Shown piece by piece: positions 1 to 7,457 of a DNA stretch of 64,000 nucleotides. Location of the stretch: contig CANMOV010000004.1 of assembly GCA_947499565.1 (NCBI GenBank), forward strand, positions 62,001 through 126,000. The letters are read 5' to 3'. Position 1 is the first letter of the stretch. Each line of letters opens with the position of its first letter. Under the pieces are notes generated by a model. It had not been told where the DNA came from, ran no database searches, and worked only from the letters and a program-made list of their open reading frames with translations. This DNA comes from an uncultured Croceitalea sp. Its GTDB lineage: Bacteria; Bacteroidota; Bacteroidia; Flavobacteriales; Flavobacteriaceae. Position numbers and translations under genes: made by a program.

Positions 1-610
1 CTTTTCTAAAGAAACGCCTCGTAGACTGAATTCCCCATACTTGCTCATCGGCCTTGCCAAATCGTATCTGACTTAATGGTATCCTTATCTCAGCAGTCCA
101 ACCTTCATCATCTATATTTGTTTTGGCGTACCAAATAGGATTCCACGTATTATCCCAATTTTGACCATCATTTGTAATGTATTCCTCTCCCTGAACTCCA
201 GAAACTGAAATGGTGAACGAATATGCCGTACGCAAGTCACCTAAACTACCAATGTTAATTTCAACCCAATCACCATCAAAACCATCTCTACGCGATAACC
301 TACTTACAATTTTACTAGGCTCATCATCGTAACATTTAAAAGCTACATATAAATTCTTATCATCATATAAAATTTTCAAGTTAGAAGGATATGAGGGTGA
401 TGTATTTTCATCTGGACTATACTCTATGTAATTGCCACTCCATTTTACTAAATCCCAAGCTGAATCATCAATAATTCCATCAATTTTTGGTGGAATTTCT
501 TCTCCTAAATAAGTCGTATTGTAAATACGTTTAGGGATAGTGTCTTGTGAATAACATATTGCACTTTTAAGACATAGAACAACTAAGACAAAAAGTATGA
601 TTTTTTGCAT
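1..610 (-). CDS. CBM9/DUF5916 secreted protein, 3'-truncated by window edge
   Basis: The reading frame opens with ATG at 608-610 on the minus strand and is still open at base 1, so only the N-terminal ~203 residues are visible. It begins with a signal peptide (MQKIILFVLVVLC then SAICYSQ). The following region reads like the family 9 carbohydrate-binding fold that precedes DUF5916: IDGIIDDSAWDL, then LYVAFKCYDDEPSKIVSRLS, then WTAEIRIPLSQIRFG. In this family the N-terminal beta-sandwich is followed by a large DUF5916 barrel-like domain, usually giving proteins of 700-900 residues exported to the envelope; that part lies outside the window. The assignment rests on remembered family motifs, and the biochemical role is not established. 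Confidence 0.75.
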   Translation of the reverse strand, partial: MQKIILFVLVVLCLKSAICYSQDTIPKRIYNTTYLGEEIPPKIDGIIDDSAWDLVKWSGNYIEYSPDENTSPSYPSNLKILYDDKNLYVAFKCYDDEPSKIVSRLSRRDGFDGDWVEINIGSLGDLRTAYSFTISVSGVQGEEYITNDGQNWDNTWNPIWYAKTNIDDEGWTAEIRIPLSQIRFGKADEQVWGIQSTRRFFRK

Positions 611-664
611 AAAAATTAATTTTTAAAATAATTGATACTAAGCTTTCGTAATTTTTAAATCAAA

Positions 665-1210
665 TTACTTTAAGTTGTTTTTATTCCATTCTTCCCATAA
701 GTGAGATTCACTTCTCCACAACGGTAGGGCGTCCTCATTGGTTTCATAATTCGGATAAAGCACATACCAAGATGTACTGTTATATCTATCAATTCCTCCT
801 CCAACAATACTATCTTTAAAATAATCTGCCATAAAACCTGTGGCATAACCATTCGTTCCAGAAATTTTAGTCCAATGTTTTTTCATTCTAAATCTAATTT
901 TGACAGAGTCATTATCTATTCTAGGTTCTTGACCAACAATAACTTTAATCTGAGCGAATACCTCTTCTTCAAAAATTGTCAAAAAATCAGCATCAGCTAT
1001 GTGTTCGACGCGATTACCCCCCCAACCAAGGCGAATAGGATAACCTAGTCTTACAGCCCTGATAAGTTCAGATTTCTCTCCGTAAATTGCCTCGCCACTA
1101 GCATCGTTTTGAAAAACTTTATGCCAACCACCTTGATTATATACTTTTGACGTTTGACAAGAGCAAATAAGAAAAAGAGCCAGATAAAAGATTCTATTTA
1201 TCATATTCAT
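665..1210 (-). CDS. Secreted/lipoprotein of unknown function, paralogue A
   Basis: A 181-residue protein with a hydrophobic leader ending in the lipobox-like LFLICSC, so probably a lipoprotein (mature Cys near residue 18). The core segment contains VEHIADADFLTIFEEEVFAQI, which is closely matched by the gene at 2341-2835 (VEHWTDAGFLTIFEGEVFAQI); upstream both share an alternating pattern (GEAIYG..SELIRAVRLGYPIRLGW versus GKGTNG..GALTKAIQSGKQIRVGF). The two are local paralogues of a family I cannot name. It is the last gene of a minus-strand operon and overlaps the start of the upstream gene by one base (stop and ATG share a base). Two nearby ATGs (1210 and 1204) are equally plausible starts. 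Confidence 0.75.
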   Translation of the reverse strand: MNMINRIFYLALFLICSCQTSKVYNQGGWHKVFQNDASGEAIYGEKSELIRAVRLGYPIRLGWGGNRVEHIADADFLTIFEEEVFAQIKVIVGQEPRIDNDSVKIRFRMKKHWTKISGTNGYATGFMADYFKDSIVGGGIDRYNSTSWYVLYPNYETNEDALPLWRSESHLWEEWNKNNLK

Positions 1211-1557
1211 TAAGAATTTAATTTTCGATATGCATTCTTCTTTACAATAAACTCATCTCTAAATTCGAAAACATCACAACCATAAATTTTCCCTTCATTG
1301 GCGTCCACATATTCCCATTCCCAATAACCAAAATTTCCGTTTATATGAATATTGTTTACCATAGAAGAAATTGTATCATCAAAAGCCATCAACTGCCCAA
1401 CTGCTTTTGATACTTCTACCTTACCCTTGTAAGCTTTCTTTTGATTCATCACAATTGAAGGTTCATAAACACAATCCTCAGTAAAATATTCTAATACCCG
1501 TTCTGTATTTTTGTCAGACCAAGCTTTCGCGAAAGCATATAAACGTTCTTCTGTCAT
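1210..1557 (-). CDS. SnoaL-like / NTF2-fold protein
   Basis: A 115-residue soluble protein with the size and pattern of a SnoaL-like NTF2-fold domain: an N-terminal helix (ERLYAFAKAWSDKNTERVLEYFTEDCVYEP) followed by a polarity-alternating beta sheet ending in CDVFEFRDEFIVKKNAYRKL. Such proteins form cone-shaped pockets and act as isomerases, hydrolases or small-ligand binders. Nothing in the sequence fixes a substrate, and there is no signal peptide, so it is probably cytoplasmic. It overlaps its upstream neighbour by four bases (ATGA) and the downstream gene by one base, which indicates translational coupling within the minus-strand operon. Confidence 0.75.
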   Translation of the reverse strand: MTEERLYAFAKAWSDKNTERVLEYFTEDCVYEPSIVMNQKKAYKGKVEVSKAVGQLMAFDDTISSMVNNIHINGNFGYWEWEYVDANEGKIYGCDVFEFRDEFIVKKNAYRKLNS

Positions 1558-2030
1558 AAGACTTTGTTTAGGGTATCATTTTTATACCCCACAAAGTCAG
1601 GGTATTCCGGATTTTGAAGTATATGTTGAATCCAAGATGCACGTTCGTGGCCAAATACCTCTAATTCCCATACACATAGTAAAGAATTTGTATTATATGG
1701 TGAGTCTGTGATAATGTTCGGAGTATCAAAACTCGAAAAAAACACTTTAGTTTCTACCATTTCACCACCAGTCCACCAACTTAAAAGAATCCACACACCT
1801 TCTCTAGCTTCGTGTACAATCAAAAAAGCTTGCTTGTAATTGGGTAATTTGCCATTTTCTATTTGCTGGAGCCAAACAGGTAAATGCTCTGTCACATTCT
1901 CTAGAATAGAAAAAGATGTAAACTCCTGTTTATTTGTAATGGTATAGGTCTTCACATTCCATTGTTCAATGCACAAATTCTTATTGAAATTAATTGACCG
2001 TGGTCTGTATGCTTCAAAAACTGCACTCAT
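1554..2030 (-). CDS. Hypothetical protein, 158 aa
   Basis: A 158-residue soluble protein that I do not recognise. It has no signal peptide or membrane segment. It is rich in aromatic residues, including a WILLSWWTGGEMVETKVFFSSF stretch, and has a C-terminal part (WELEVFGHERASWIQHIL) that looks like a folded alpha/beta domain. The start ATG at 2028-2030 overlaps the DUF1272 stop, and its stop overlaps the next start by four bases, so it is certainly part of the operon running from 3670 to 665. The gene order (DUF1272, this gene, SnoaL) gives no firm clue to function. Confidence 0.7.
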   Translation of the reverse strand: MSAVFEAYRPRSINFNKNLCIEQWNVKTYTITNKQEFTSFSILENVTEHLPVWLQQIENGKLPNYKQAFLIVHEAREGVWILLSWWTGGEMVETKVFFSSFDTPNIITDSPYNTNSLLCVWELEVFGHERASWIQHILQNPEYPDFVGYKNDTLNKVL

Positions 2031-2317
2031 CTTTCCTCTGGTTTAATAGTTACATATTTGGCTTTCATCTCATCAACTTTTTCTTGCGTTTTTCTATCAA
2101 GAACTTCCTTAGTTGATGACGGGTATTTCTTGAGCATTACTTTAGGTCGTATAGGTCTAGGTTGAAAATCACCTCCGCAACTCGGACAAACATTTTCAAA
2201 TAATACTGCAGCACAATAGGTACAGTAGGTACACTCAAAACTGCATATCATAGCATCTGTGCTATTACTAGGTAAAGATTTACCACAATGTTCACAGTTT
2301 GGTCTTATTTCTAACAT
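2027..2317 (-). CDS. DUF1272 domain zinc-ribbon-like protein
   Basis: A 96-residue protein matching the DUF1272 pattern MLEIRPNCEHCGKSLP, then AMICSFECTYCTYC, then VCPSCGG and RPIRP. The paired Cys motifs (CxxC, CxxxCxxCxxC-like, CPxC) would make one or two zinc sites. I place the start at the ATG at 2315-2317 because family members begin MLE(L/I)RPNCE; the longer open frame upstream runs into the preceding intergenic DNA. The family has no established function. The C-terminal tail after RPIRP is basic and lysine-rich, longer than the minimal family core. A broken second copy lies at 2961-3152. Confidence 0.85.
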   Translation of the reverse strand: MLEIRPNCEHCGKSLPSNSTDAMICSFECTYCTYCAAVLFENVCPSCGGDFQPRPIRPKVMLKKYPSSTKEVLDRKTQEKVDEMKAKYVTIKPEER

Positions 2318-2340
2318 TATATATAGTTTAAGTAGGCTTA

Positions 2341-2835
2341 CTAGTAAGCCGCCCATTTTGTCGCTACTTTTGCGCTAGCCAATGATTTTAGGTATTCATC
2401 CACTTTCTCTTTAGTTTTCAAATGCTTCAAGAGAGTCTCTTTATTAAAGTCCCAATGCATCTTCATTACTCCAGTAGTACCAATTATTGCTGACCAGCTA
2501 TTATCCTTTTTACTTGCAAAATCAATTTTTGGAATCTTGTTTTCTTCATTCAGAACATTTGGTGCCTGTTGAAAAATGCCTTCTATTTGGGCAAATACCT
2601 CTCCTTCAAAAATTGTTAAAAACCCAGCATCAGTCCAATGCTCAACAGGTCCCATTGAGAAGCCTACTCTAATTTGTTTGCCACTTTGAATTGCTTTTGT
2701 GAGAGCCCCGATAGACCCATTCGTTCCCTTTCCATTCGCATCAGTTTGATAAACTATATTATTATCATCATTTATTTGGGCATTCAGAGTGAATATTAAA
2801 AATGTAAATAGAAATGTAATGATTGTTTTTTTCAT
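2341..2835 (-). CDS. Secreted protein of unknown function, paralogue B
   Basis: A 164-residue protein with a clear signal peptide (MKKTIITFLFTFLIFTLNAQ). The mature part is the second copy of the family seen at 665-1210, sharing VEHWTDAGFLTIFEGEVFAQI with few changes, and a shared segment after it ending in SWSAIIGTTG / HWTKISGTNG. Unlike paralogue A it has no Cys at the cleavage site, so it would be released to the periplasm rather than lipidated. The C-terminal third is unlike paralogue A. It is separated by 23 bp from the DUF1272 gene downstream. No enzyme motif is visible. Confidence 0.75.
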   Translation of the reverse strand: MKKTIITFLFTFLIFTLNAQINDDNNIVYQTDANGKGTNGSIGALTKAIQSGKQIRVGFSMGPVEHWTDAGFLTIFEGEVFAQIEGIFQQAPNVLNEENKIPKIDFASKKDNSWSAIIGTTGVMKMHWDFNKETLLKHLKTKEKVDEYLKSLASAKVATKWAAY

Positions 2836-2960
2836 CTTTTATATATTTATTTACACCCACAAAACCTGAGCGTGGATTATTCAATTTATTGTTAGTTCCC
2901 TTAGCTTATCAATACCCTGACGAAAGTGAGTCAATGAAGATTTCACTCTCTAATCCGGAA

Positions 2961-3152
2961 TTACTCCTGAGCTAAGAAACTTATCTTTAGAAAAGCCTCC
3001 CAATGATGTAAAATCAATCGGGGCTTCTTTATTTCAAATAACCTTAAAGCACGTTCTTTACAAATGCACTCAGAACTGCATATCATAGCATCTATGCTAT
3101 TACTCGGTAAAGATTTATCACAATGTTCACAGTATGTTCTTATTTCTAACAT
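2961..3152 (-). pseudogene. Truncated, frame-disrupted DUF1272 copy
   Basis: The frame starts MLEIRTYCEHCDKSLPSNS and tracks the intact DUF1272 protein at 2027-2317 through AMICSSEC, then loses the second half: the expected Cys after KE is Arg, and the CPSCGG and RPIRP motifs are absent, replaced by an unrelated tail ending LKISFLAQE. The ATG overlaps the DinB stop (TGATG), so it sits in the operon at the position expected for a coupled gene. I read it as a decayed duplicate. The same stretch in another frame, and the DNA down to 2836, encode short protein-like strings (see findings), suggesting the breakpoint joined fragments of other genes. Confidence 0.6.
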
Positions 3153-3670
3153 CACAAATACTTTTCAGCTATTGTTTCCATATGCCATATTTCGTGACCA
3201 GTTATAGTAAAAGCTGCAGCTCTTGCTGACATAGGGCCACCATTAGCAATTCCAATATTTTTAAGGTCATCATCTCTTAAACTGTTTAATAATGAGATAG
3301 AACTTTCCCGAACAATTTTGAACTCAAAGATTAGTTCTTCCATTGTTTTTGCCTTAGCCATCGAAGGCAGGTTATAAATGTTCTGGTCAAAACCTGCTAA
3401 TTCAGTTTTGTCATTGCGTGCGATACGAAAACAACGGTATTGAAATATGCGTTCAGTATCTACTAAGTGTTGCAATATTTCTTTGCAATTCCATTTCTTC
3501 TCAGCATAACGATAATCTTGTTTTATTTCAGGTATACCCTTAAAAAAGCCAACTACACTTCCTTTTCCCATTTCAAAACTTTGCCTGAGTGGAAGATTTT
3601 CTGGTAGTTTCTCTACATAGCGACTATAATAGGGGTCGTATTCTGAAGTATTTAAATCTAATCTTGTCAT
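3152..3670 (-). CDS. DinB family protein
   Basis: A 172-residue four-helix-bundle protein of the DinB/YfiT superfamily. The three metal-binding His positions are visible: LQHLVDTERIFQYR early, and HEIWHM near the C terminus, the hallmark arrangement. Family members are metal-dependent transferases, often using bacillithiol or similar low-molecular thiols, or have stress-related roles; the substrate here is unknown. I choose the ATG at 3668-3670 (MTRLDLNTSEYD) rather than an upstream in-frame TTG at 3691 because a perfect -7 promoter element (3689-3696, minus strand) overlaps that TTG. It is the first gene of the minus-strand operon and is divergent from the Lrp/AsnC gene. Confidence 0.85.
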   Translation of the reverse strand: MTRLDLNTSEYDPYYSRYVEKLPENLPLRQSFEMGKGSVVGFFKGIPEIKQDYRYAEKKWNCKEILQHLVDTERIFQYRCFRIARNDKTELAGFDQNIYNLPSMAKAKTMEELIFEFKIVRESSISLLNSLRDDDLKNIGIANGGPMSARAAAFTITGHEIWHMETIAEKYL

Positions 3671-3688
3671 TACAATAAATTTATAGCT

Positions 3689-3696
3689 CAAAGATA
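3689..3696 (-). promoter_or_regulatory. -7 promoter element for DinB operon
   Basis: On the minus strand the bases read TATCTTTG, a perfect match to the Bacteroidota sigma-ABfr -7 element TAnnTTTG, 18 bp upstream of the DinB ATG. This supports the shorter DinB start and marks the head of the seven-gene minus-strand operon. No clear -33 TTG was seen at the expected distance. Confidence 0.55.
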
Positions 3697-3750
3697 AAAT
3701 GCTTTTATTCTATTTATAATTATAATAATAGGCAATAAAAATAAAAAACC

Positions 3751-3772
3751 TATTTTTGTAATGTAAAATTAC
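3751..3772 (+). promoter_or_regulatory. lrp/asnC promoter with overlapping dyad
   Basis: TATTTTTG at 3751-3758 matches TAnnTTTG, followed directly by the 15-bp dyad GTAATGTAAAATTAC (3758-3772), arms GTAAT/ATTAC. The dyad would cover the start of transcription of the Lrp/AsnC gene at 3788. Lrp-family proteins bind roughly 15-bp AT-rich dyads and usually repress their own genes, so this is a reasonable autoregulatory operator; that link is inference. Confidence 0.45.
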
Positions 3773-3787
3773 TTTTATCTATAACTT

Positions 3788-4231
3788 ATGAAAATAGACG
3801 CTATTAATTGGAAGATTCTAAAAATGCTACAAGAAAATTCTCGAGTTGCGTTAAAAGATTTAGCAAAGGAAGTTGGGCTTGCTTCGCCGACTGTATCGGA
3901 ACGTATTCAAAAACTTGAGGATGCAGGAATTATTGAATCTTATCAAACCAAGGTTAATTTAGACAAGCTAGGCTACTCACTAGGAGTGTATATCACTATC
4001 AAAATCAGATTCGGGCAAACACAGCGTTTTGAAGAATTTATACCTACTGTTCCGGAAATAAGCGAATGTCATAAATTAACCGGGAGGGACTGTATGTTGT
4101 TGAGAGGAGCGGTGCGTGACCCAAAACATCTAGAAGAGCTCAACATTAGATTAGCAGCTTACGGTGAACTAACGACCTCACTTGTCTTAAACTCGATAAT
4201 GGATGGTAAGATATACAGTGAGCCCTTTTAA
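3788..4231 (+). CDS. Lrp/AsnC family transcriptional regulator
   Basis: A 147-residue regulator with the standard two-part layout: an N-terminal winged helix-turn-helix (DAINWKILKMLQENSRVALKDLAKEVGLASPTVSERIQKLEDAGII) and a C-terminal RAM/AsnC ligand-binding domain (from about residue 63; LGVYITIKIRF, then CHKLTGRDCMLL). Such proteins form dimers to octamers, sense amino acids or related small molecules, and control metabolism genes. The ligand cannot be read from sequence. It is divergent from the DinB operon across a 117-bp gap with promoter elements for both directions, so it may control that operon as well as itself. Confidence 0.9.
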   Translation: MKIDAINWKILKMLQENSRVALKDLAKEVGLASPTVSERIQKLEDAGIIESYQTKVNLDKLGYSLGVYITIKIRFGQTQRFEEFIPTVPEISECHKLTGRDCMLLRGAVRDPKHLEELNIRLAAYGELTTSLVLNSIMDGKIYSEPF

Positions 4232-4348
4232 TTTGAAGGAATTATTTATTGCTATAACTACTAATGTAATTAAATCAACTTTTCGCAAATCACCAAATTA
4301 GATTGAAATCATATATTTAGAATGTTAAAAAAACACCAATAGAATATT

Positions 4349-5143
4349 TTGAATATTGATGAAAATAATAAAACTTGGTATAAACAATTACCTATTCTAG
4401 ATGGTTTAGAACTATTAAATGCCAAATCACATACTCTTGATTTTCCATTTCATACTCACGACACTTTTAATATTACATTAATTTTAGATAATACCTTTAA
4501 TACAAAACTGCAAAACAAATTATTAAGAGCACCAAAAGGAAGTTTATCTATAACCAATCCAAAAGAAGTACACGCAACACCTTGCGATAAAGAATTGGGG
4601 AATTCATTTTTTACCTTTTATATTTCTCCCGATGTAGTCAAGTATCTTAATAAATGTAAGGATGCCTACTTTGAAGATAGAATTATTTATGATTCAAATT
4701 TGTTCATCGAATTTTATTATCTGTCCCAACTAAAAAAGGAACAATTAATCATTAGTGAAAATCGCTTACTAAGTATATTAAAAATCCTAGTTAATAAATA
4801 CGCCACTACGAAACTGAGAAACCTCAACAAAACTCTTTTGTTCCAGAGCTTTATTAATGAAACCAATTTTGATTCTTTTTCGTTGGATACGACAGCAGCA
4901 AAGTTTGGAATTAACAAATACAAATTTTTAAGAATATTTAAACAAGAAACTGGACTAACACCATATAACTATGTTTTATTAAAAAAAATTGAGCTTAGTA
5001 AAGAAATGTTAAAAAAAGATATACCAATTCTCTATGTCGCCATAGATAGTGGTTTTTATGATATCTCACATTTCTACAAGACTTTCAAGAAGTTTACAGG
5101 AGTTAATCCTTTAGATTTTAAAGCAGCATTCTATGTGAACTAA
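4349..5143 (+). CDS. AraC family transcriptional regulator
   Basis: A 264-residue regulator. The N-terminal part is an AraC-type cupin sensor (FPFHTHDTFNITLIL at about residues 32-46; GSLSITNPKEVHATPCD near 73-89) and the C-terminal ~100 residues hold two helix-turn-helix units (TTAAKFGINKYKFLRIFKQ and VAIDSGFYDISHFYKTFKK), with the second-helix signature SGFYDISHFYKTFKKFTGVNP. The start is a TTG at 4349-4351: an in-frame TAG sits at 4340-4342 and there is no internal Met before the DNA-binding domain, so an alternative start codon is required. It lies just upstream of the S41 peptidase gene in the same direction, which it may control. Confidence 0.85.
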   Translation: MNIDENNKTWYKQLPILDGLELLNAKSHTLDFPFHTHDTFNITLILDNTFNTKLQNKLLRAPKGSLSITNPKEVHATPCDKELGNSFFTFYISPDVVKYLNKCKDAYFEDRIIYDSNLFIEFYYLSQLKKEQLIISENRLLSILKILVNKYATTKLRNLNKTLLFQSFINETNFDSFSLDTTAAKFGINKYKFLRIFKQETGLTPYNYVLLKKIELSKEMLKKDIPILYVAIDSGFYDISHFYKTFKKFTGVNPLDFKAAFYVN

Positions 5144-5197
5144 TGAAATATTTTACAATACGATTCTAGTTCAAAGGCTTCATCTTTGGTAAAAAAA

Positions 5198-6670
5198 ATG
5201 AAGTATTATATTTCAATTGGTCTAATTTTTATTACTATAAATGCATTCAGCCAAAATGATTCCGTTCTCTCTCAATTTTCTAAAAAACAATTAATTGAAG
5301 ATTATGATTTGATGGTCTCATCCTTAAAAGAAGCGCATACAGGTCTGTATTGGTATACAAGTCCTTCTTCGTACGAAGAAATTTTCCAACAACATCGAGA
5401 CAAGATTTATGAAGGGATGAATTCTTATGAATTCTTTCGAATTCTTTGCTCAGTTACAGCTGCCGATAAAGAAGGTCATTCGAACGCAAATCCATCAAAA
5501 GAAGTTAGTAATTATTATAGGACAAAAGGTAAATTCTTACCAATTGGGGTTAAAGTAGTAAATAAAAAGCTCTTTGTGATAAATAATATAAACTTTAAGA
5601 GAACTAGGGGAAACGTCATAAAGAGTATTAATGGTATTGCGATTGATTCAATCTTAAGAGAAATTTTTAGGCACAAATCAAGTTTGTCTGATGGGTTTAC
5701 TACCACAGGAAAATTTAATAGTATTAACAGATATTCATTTTCAAGCAATTATTTTGACTATGTCTATGATTTTAAAAAAGAAAAGTTATCAGTGACACTA
5801 TTAGATACATTAACTAATTTAGAAAACACACTTTCCGTTAACTTGGTAAGCAGAGACAGCCTATTATCCATAGGAAAAACAACACCAAGAACAGAAATTG
5901 AAAAAAATGAAAAACTTTTTAAGTTTAAAATTCATCAAAATACTAAAATAGCAGTTATGGGATTTTCCACTTTTAGCTATAATGCTTACGCTCGTAAAAA
6001 TCTTAATTTCAAATCTGTAGTTGATAGTCTGTTTCTGGTTATCAAAAAACATAAAATAAAAAAATTAATTATTGACATTCGCAATAATAGCGGCGGTACA
6101 GAAGGTGCTGAAGATTATCTCTATTCACATCTTACAAAGAGAGCATATACTAAATATGAGTATGTTGAAGTAAAAAGCCTGAAATTCTCATTTATCAATC
6201 AAACAGACTATAAGGACAATACGGAGTCCCTTTATAGTATGCTTAAAGGCGAGCATTATCTATCAAATGATGGAAGGTTTTTAAGGAAAAAAAATGTTTT
6301 ACCTACAGAATTACCAAAGAAAAAACCTTTTAAAGGGGATTTGTATATTCTAATCTCGGGAAGAACTTATTCAGGAGGTTCTGAGTTTGCTTCAATAGCT
6401 AAATCTCATAATCGCGCTTTATTTGTTGGTGAAGAAACAGGCGGAGGATTTTATGGGCAAACTAGTGGGTCCTACATCTATCTTACTCTACCAAATACAC
6501 AAAATAAAGTTCGAATTCCATTATTAAAGTTTTTTACAAGCTTTAAAAGTAATGATATTCCCTTTGGTCGTGGGGTCATTCCAGATTATAAAATAACGCA
6601 AACCTTTGAGGATTATATTAATAACGTTGATTCCCAAATGGAGTTTACATTGAATCTAATAAAAGATTAG
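5198..6670 (+). CDS. S41 family peptidase, secreted
   Basis: A 490-residue protein starting at ATG 5198 (signal peptide MKYYISIGLIFITINAFSQ); an in-frame TTG 12 bases upstream is rejected because it only lengthens the positively charged end. The mature protein has a helical N-terminal region, a PDZ-like middle (NVIKSINGIAIDSI) and the C-terminal-processing-protease fold: IDIRNNSGGTEGAEDYL, then a nucleophile region GRTYSGGSEFAS near residue 390 and VGEETGGGFYG. These are typical of S41 proteases of Bacteroidota that act in the periplasm. The exact catalytic Ser is not certain from sequence. It converges on the LytTR gene with only 10 bp between stops. Confidence 0.85.
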   Translation: MKYYISIGLIFITINAFSQNDSVLSQFSKKQLIEDYDLMVSSLKEAHTGLYWYTSPSSYEEIFQQHRDKIYEGMNSYEFFRILCSVTAADKEGHSNANPSKEVSNYYRTKGKFLPIGVKVVNKKLFVINNINFKRTRGNVIKSINGIAIDSILREIFRHKSSLSDGFTTTGKFNSINRYSFSSNYFDYVYDFKKEKLSVTLLDTLTNLENTLSVNLVSRDSLLSIGKTTPRTEIEKNEKLFKFKIHQNTKIAVMGFSTFSYNAYARKNLNFKSVVDSLFLVIKKHKIKKLIIDIRNNSGGTEGAEDYLYSHLTKRAYTKYEYVEVKSLKFSFINQTDYKDNTESLYSMLKGEHYLSNDGRFLRKKNVLPTELPKKKPFKGDLYILISGRTYSGGSEFASIAKSHNRALFVGEETGGGFYGQTSGSYIYLTLPNTQNKVRIPLLKFFTSFKSNDIPFGRGVIPDYKITQTFEDYINNVDSQMEFTLNLIKD

Positions 6671-6680
6671 TATTCAATTC

Positions 6681-7457
6681 TTACTTACTCTCAACCCAAC
6701 TCCTAAACTCTGGACTTCGACTGTTAGAAGTGTACAATGTGGTTTTTCCATCCTTTAGGTAAATTTCTAATCTATTCTTAGTGTAGGCGTGATATTTGGT
6801 GATACTATTAAAGTTTACTATTTCACTACGATTTATTTGATGAAAGTATTCTGGGTCTATTAACTCGTTTATTGCCGATAAGGTATAGTTTAAAATATGC
6901 CTGTTGCCTTCGAAATCAAAAGCGAATACAAAATCACCCTGCGCTTGAAAATATACAATCTCTGAAGTAGATAAAAGATAAACCCCGCTACTCTTCTTCA
7001 CAGTAAATGTTTTCTTGAATTTTTTAATAGGCTGGTTTACCAACTGCTGCAACTGATGTATGACATCAACATTTACCTGTGGTATTACCGTAGTATTCTC
7101 TTTAAACAAAGTTCTATACTTTTCAACGGCTTCTTGAAACTCATCTTCCGTATATGGTTTTAATAGATAGGCAATTCCACTTGTTTTAAAAGCCTCCAAG
7201 AAAAACTGATTATATGCTGTACAAAAAATAATGGGGCAGCTAACAGGTACTTCTTTATAAATTTCAAAAGACTTTCCATCGATAAGTTCGATATCCGAAA
7301 AAATCAAATCGGGTTTTTCAGATTTGGTCAAGTAGTTTATACCATCAGCAATAGAACGGTGCCAATCTACTGTTGTGGCATCTTTTATATGTTTTGAAAT
7401 CAGGTCCTGTAATTTCTCACCTGCACGCTGTTCATCCTCTAGAATTAGTATTCTCAT
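6681..7457 (-). CDS. LytTR family response regulator
   Basis: A 258-residue DNA-binding response regulator. The receiver domain occupies residues 1-120 (acidic pocket LILEDEQ, phosphoacceptor Asp in LIFSDIELIDG, switch Thr in IIFCTAYN, Lys in YLLKPYTE). After a linker, a LytTR domain spans about residues 160-258 (KKSSGVYLLSTSEIVYFQAQGDF through LINRSEIVNFNSI-type motif, here HQINRSEIVNFNS). LytTR proteins bind pairs of short direct repeats about two helical turns apart. It follows its kinase gene with a 4-bp ATGA overlap, forming one operon. A candidate target repeat is in the divergent promoter region at 8572-8601. Confidence 0.93.
   Translation of the reverse strand: MRILILEDEQRAGEKLQDLISKHIKDATTVDWHRSIADGINYLTKSEKPDLIFSDIELIDGKSFEIYKEVPVSCPIIFCTAYNQFFLEAFKTSGIAYLLKPYTEDEFQEAVEKYRTLFKENTTVIPQVNVDVIHQLQQLVNQPIKKFKKTFTVKKSSGVYLLSTSEIVYFQAQGDFVFAFDFEGNRHILNYTLSAINELIDPEYFHQINRSEIVNFNSITKYHAYTKNRLEIYLKDGKTTLYTSNSRSPEFRSWVESK

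Noticed and set aside
3668-3691. Earlier TTG start for the DinB protein
   Set aside because: A perfect -7 element overlaps that TTG, so transcription would begin downstream of it.
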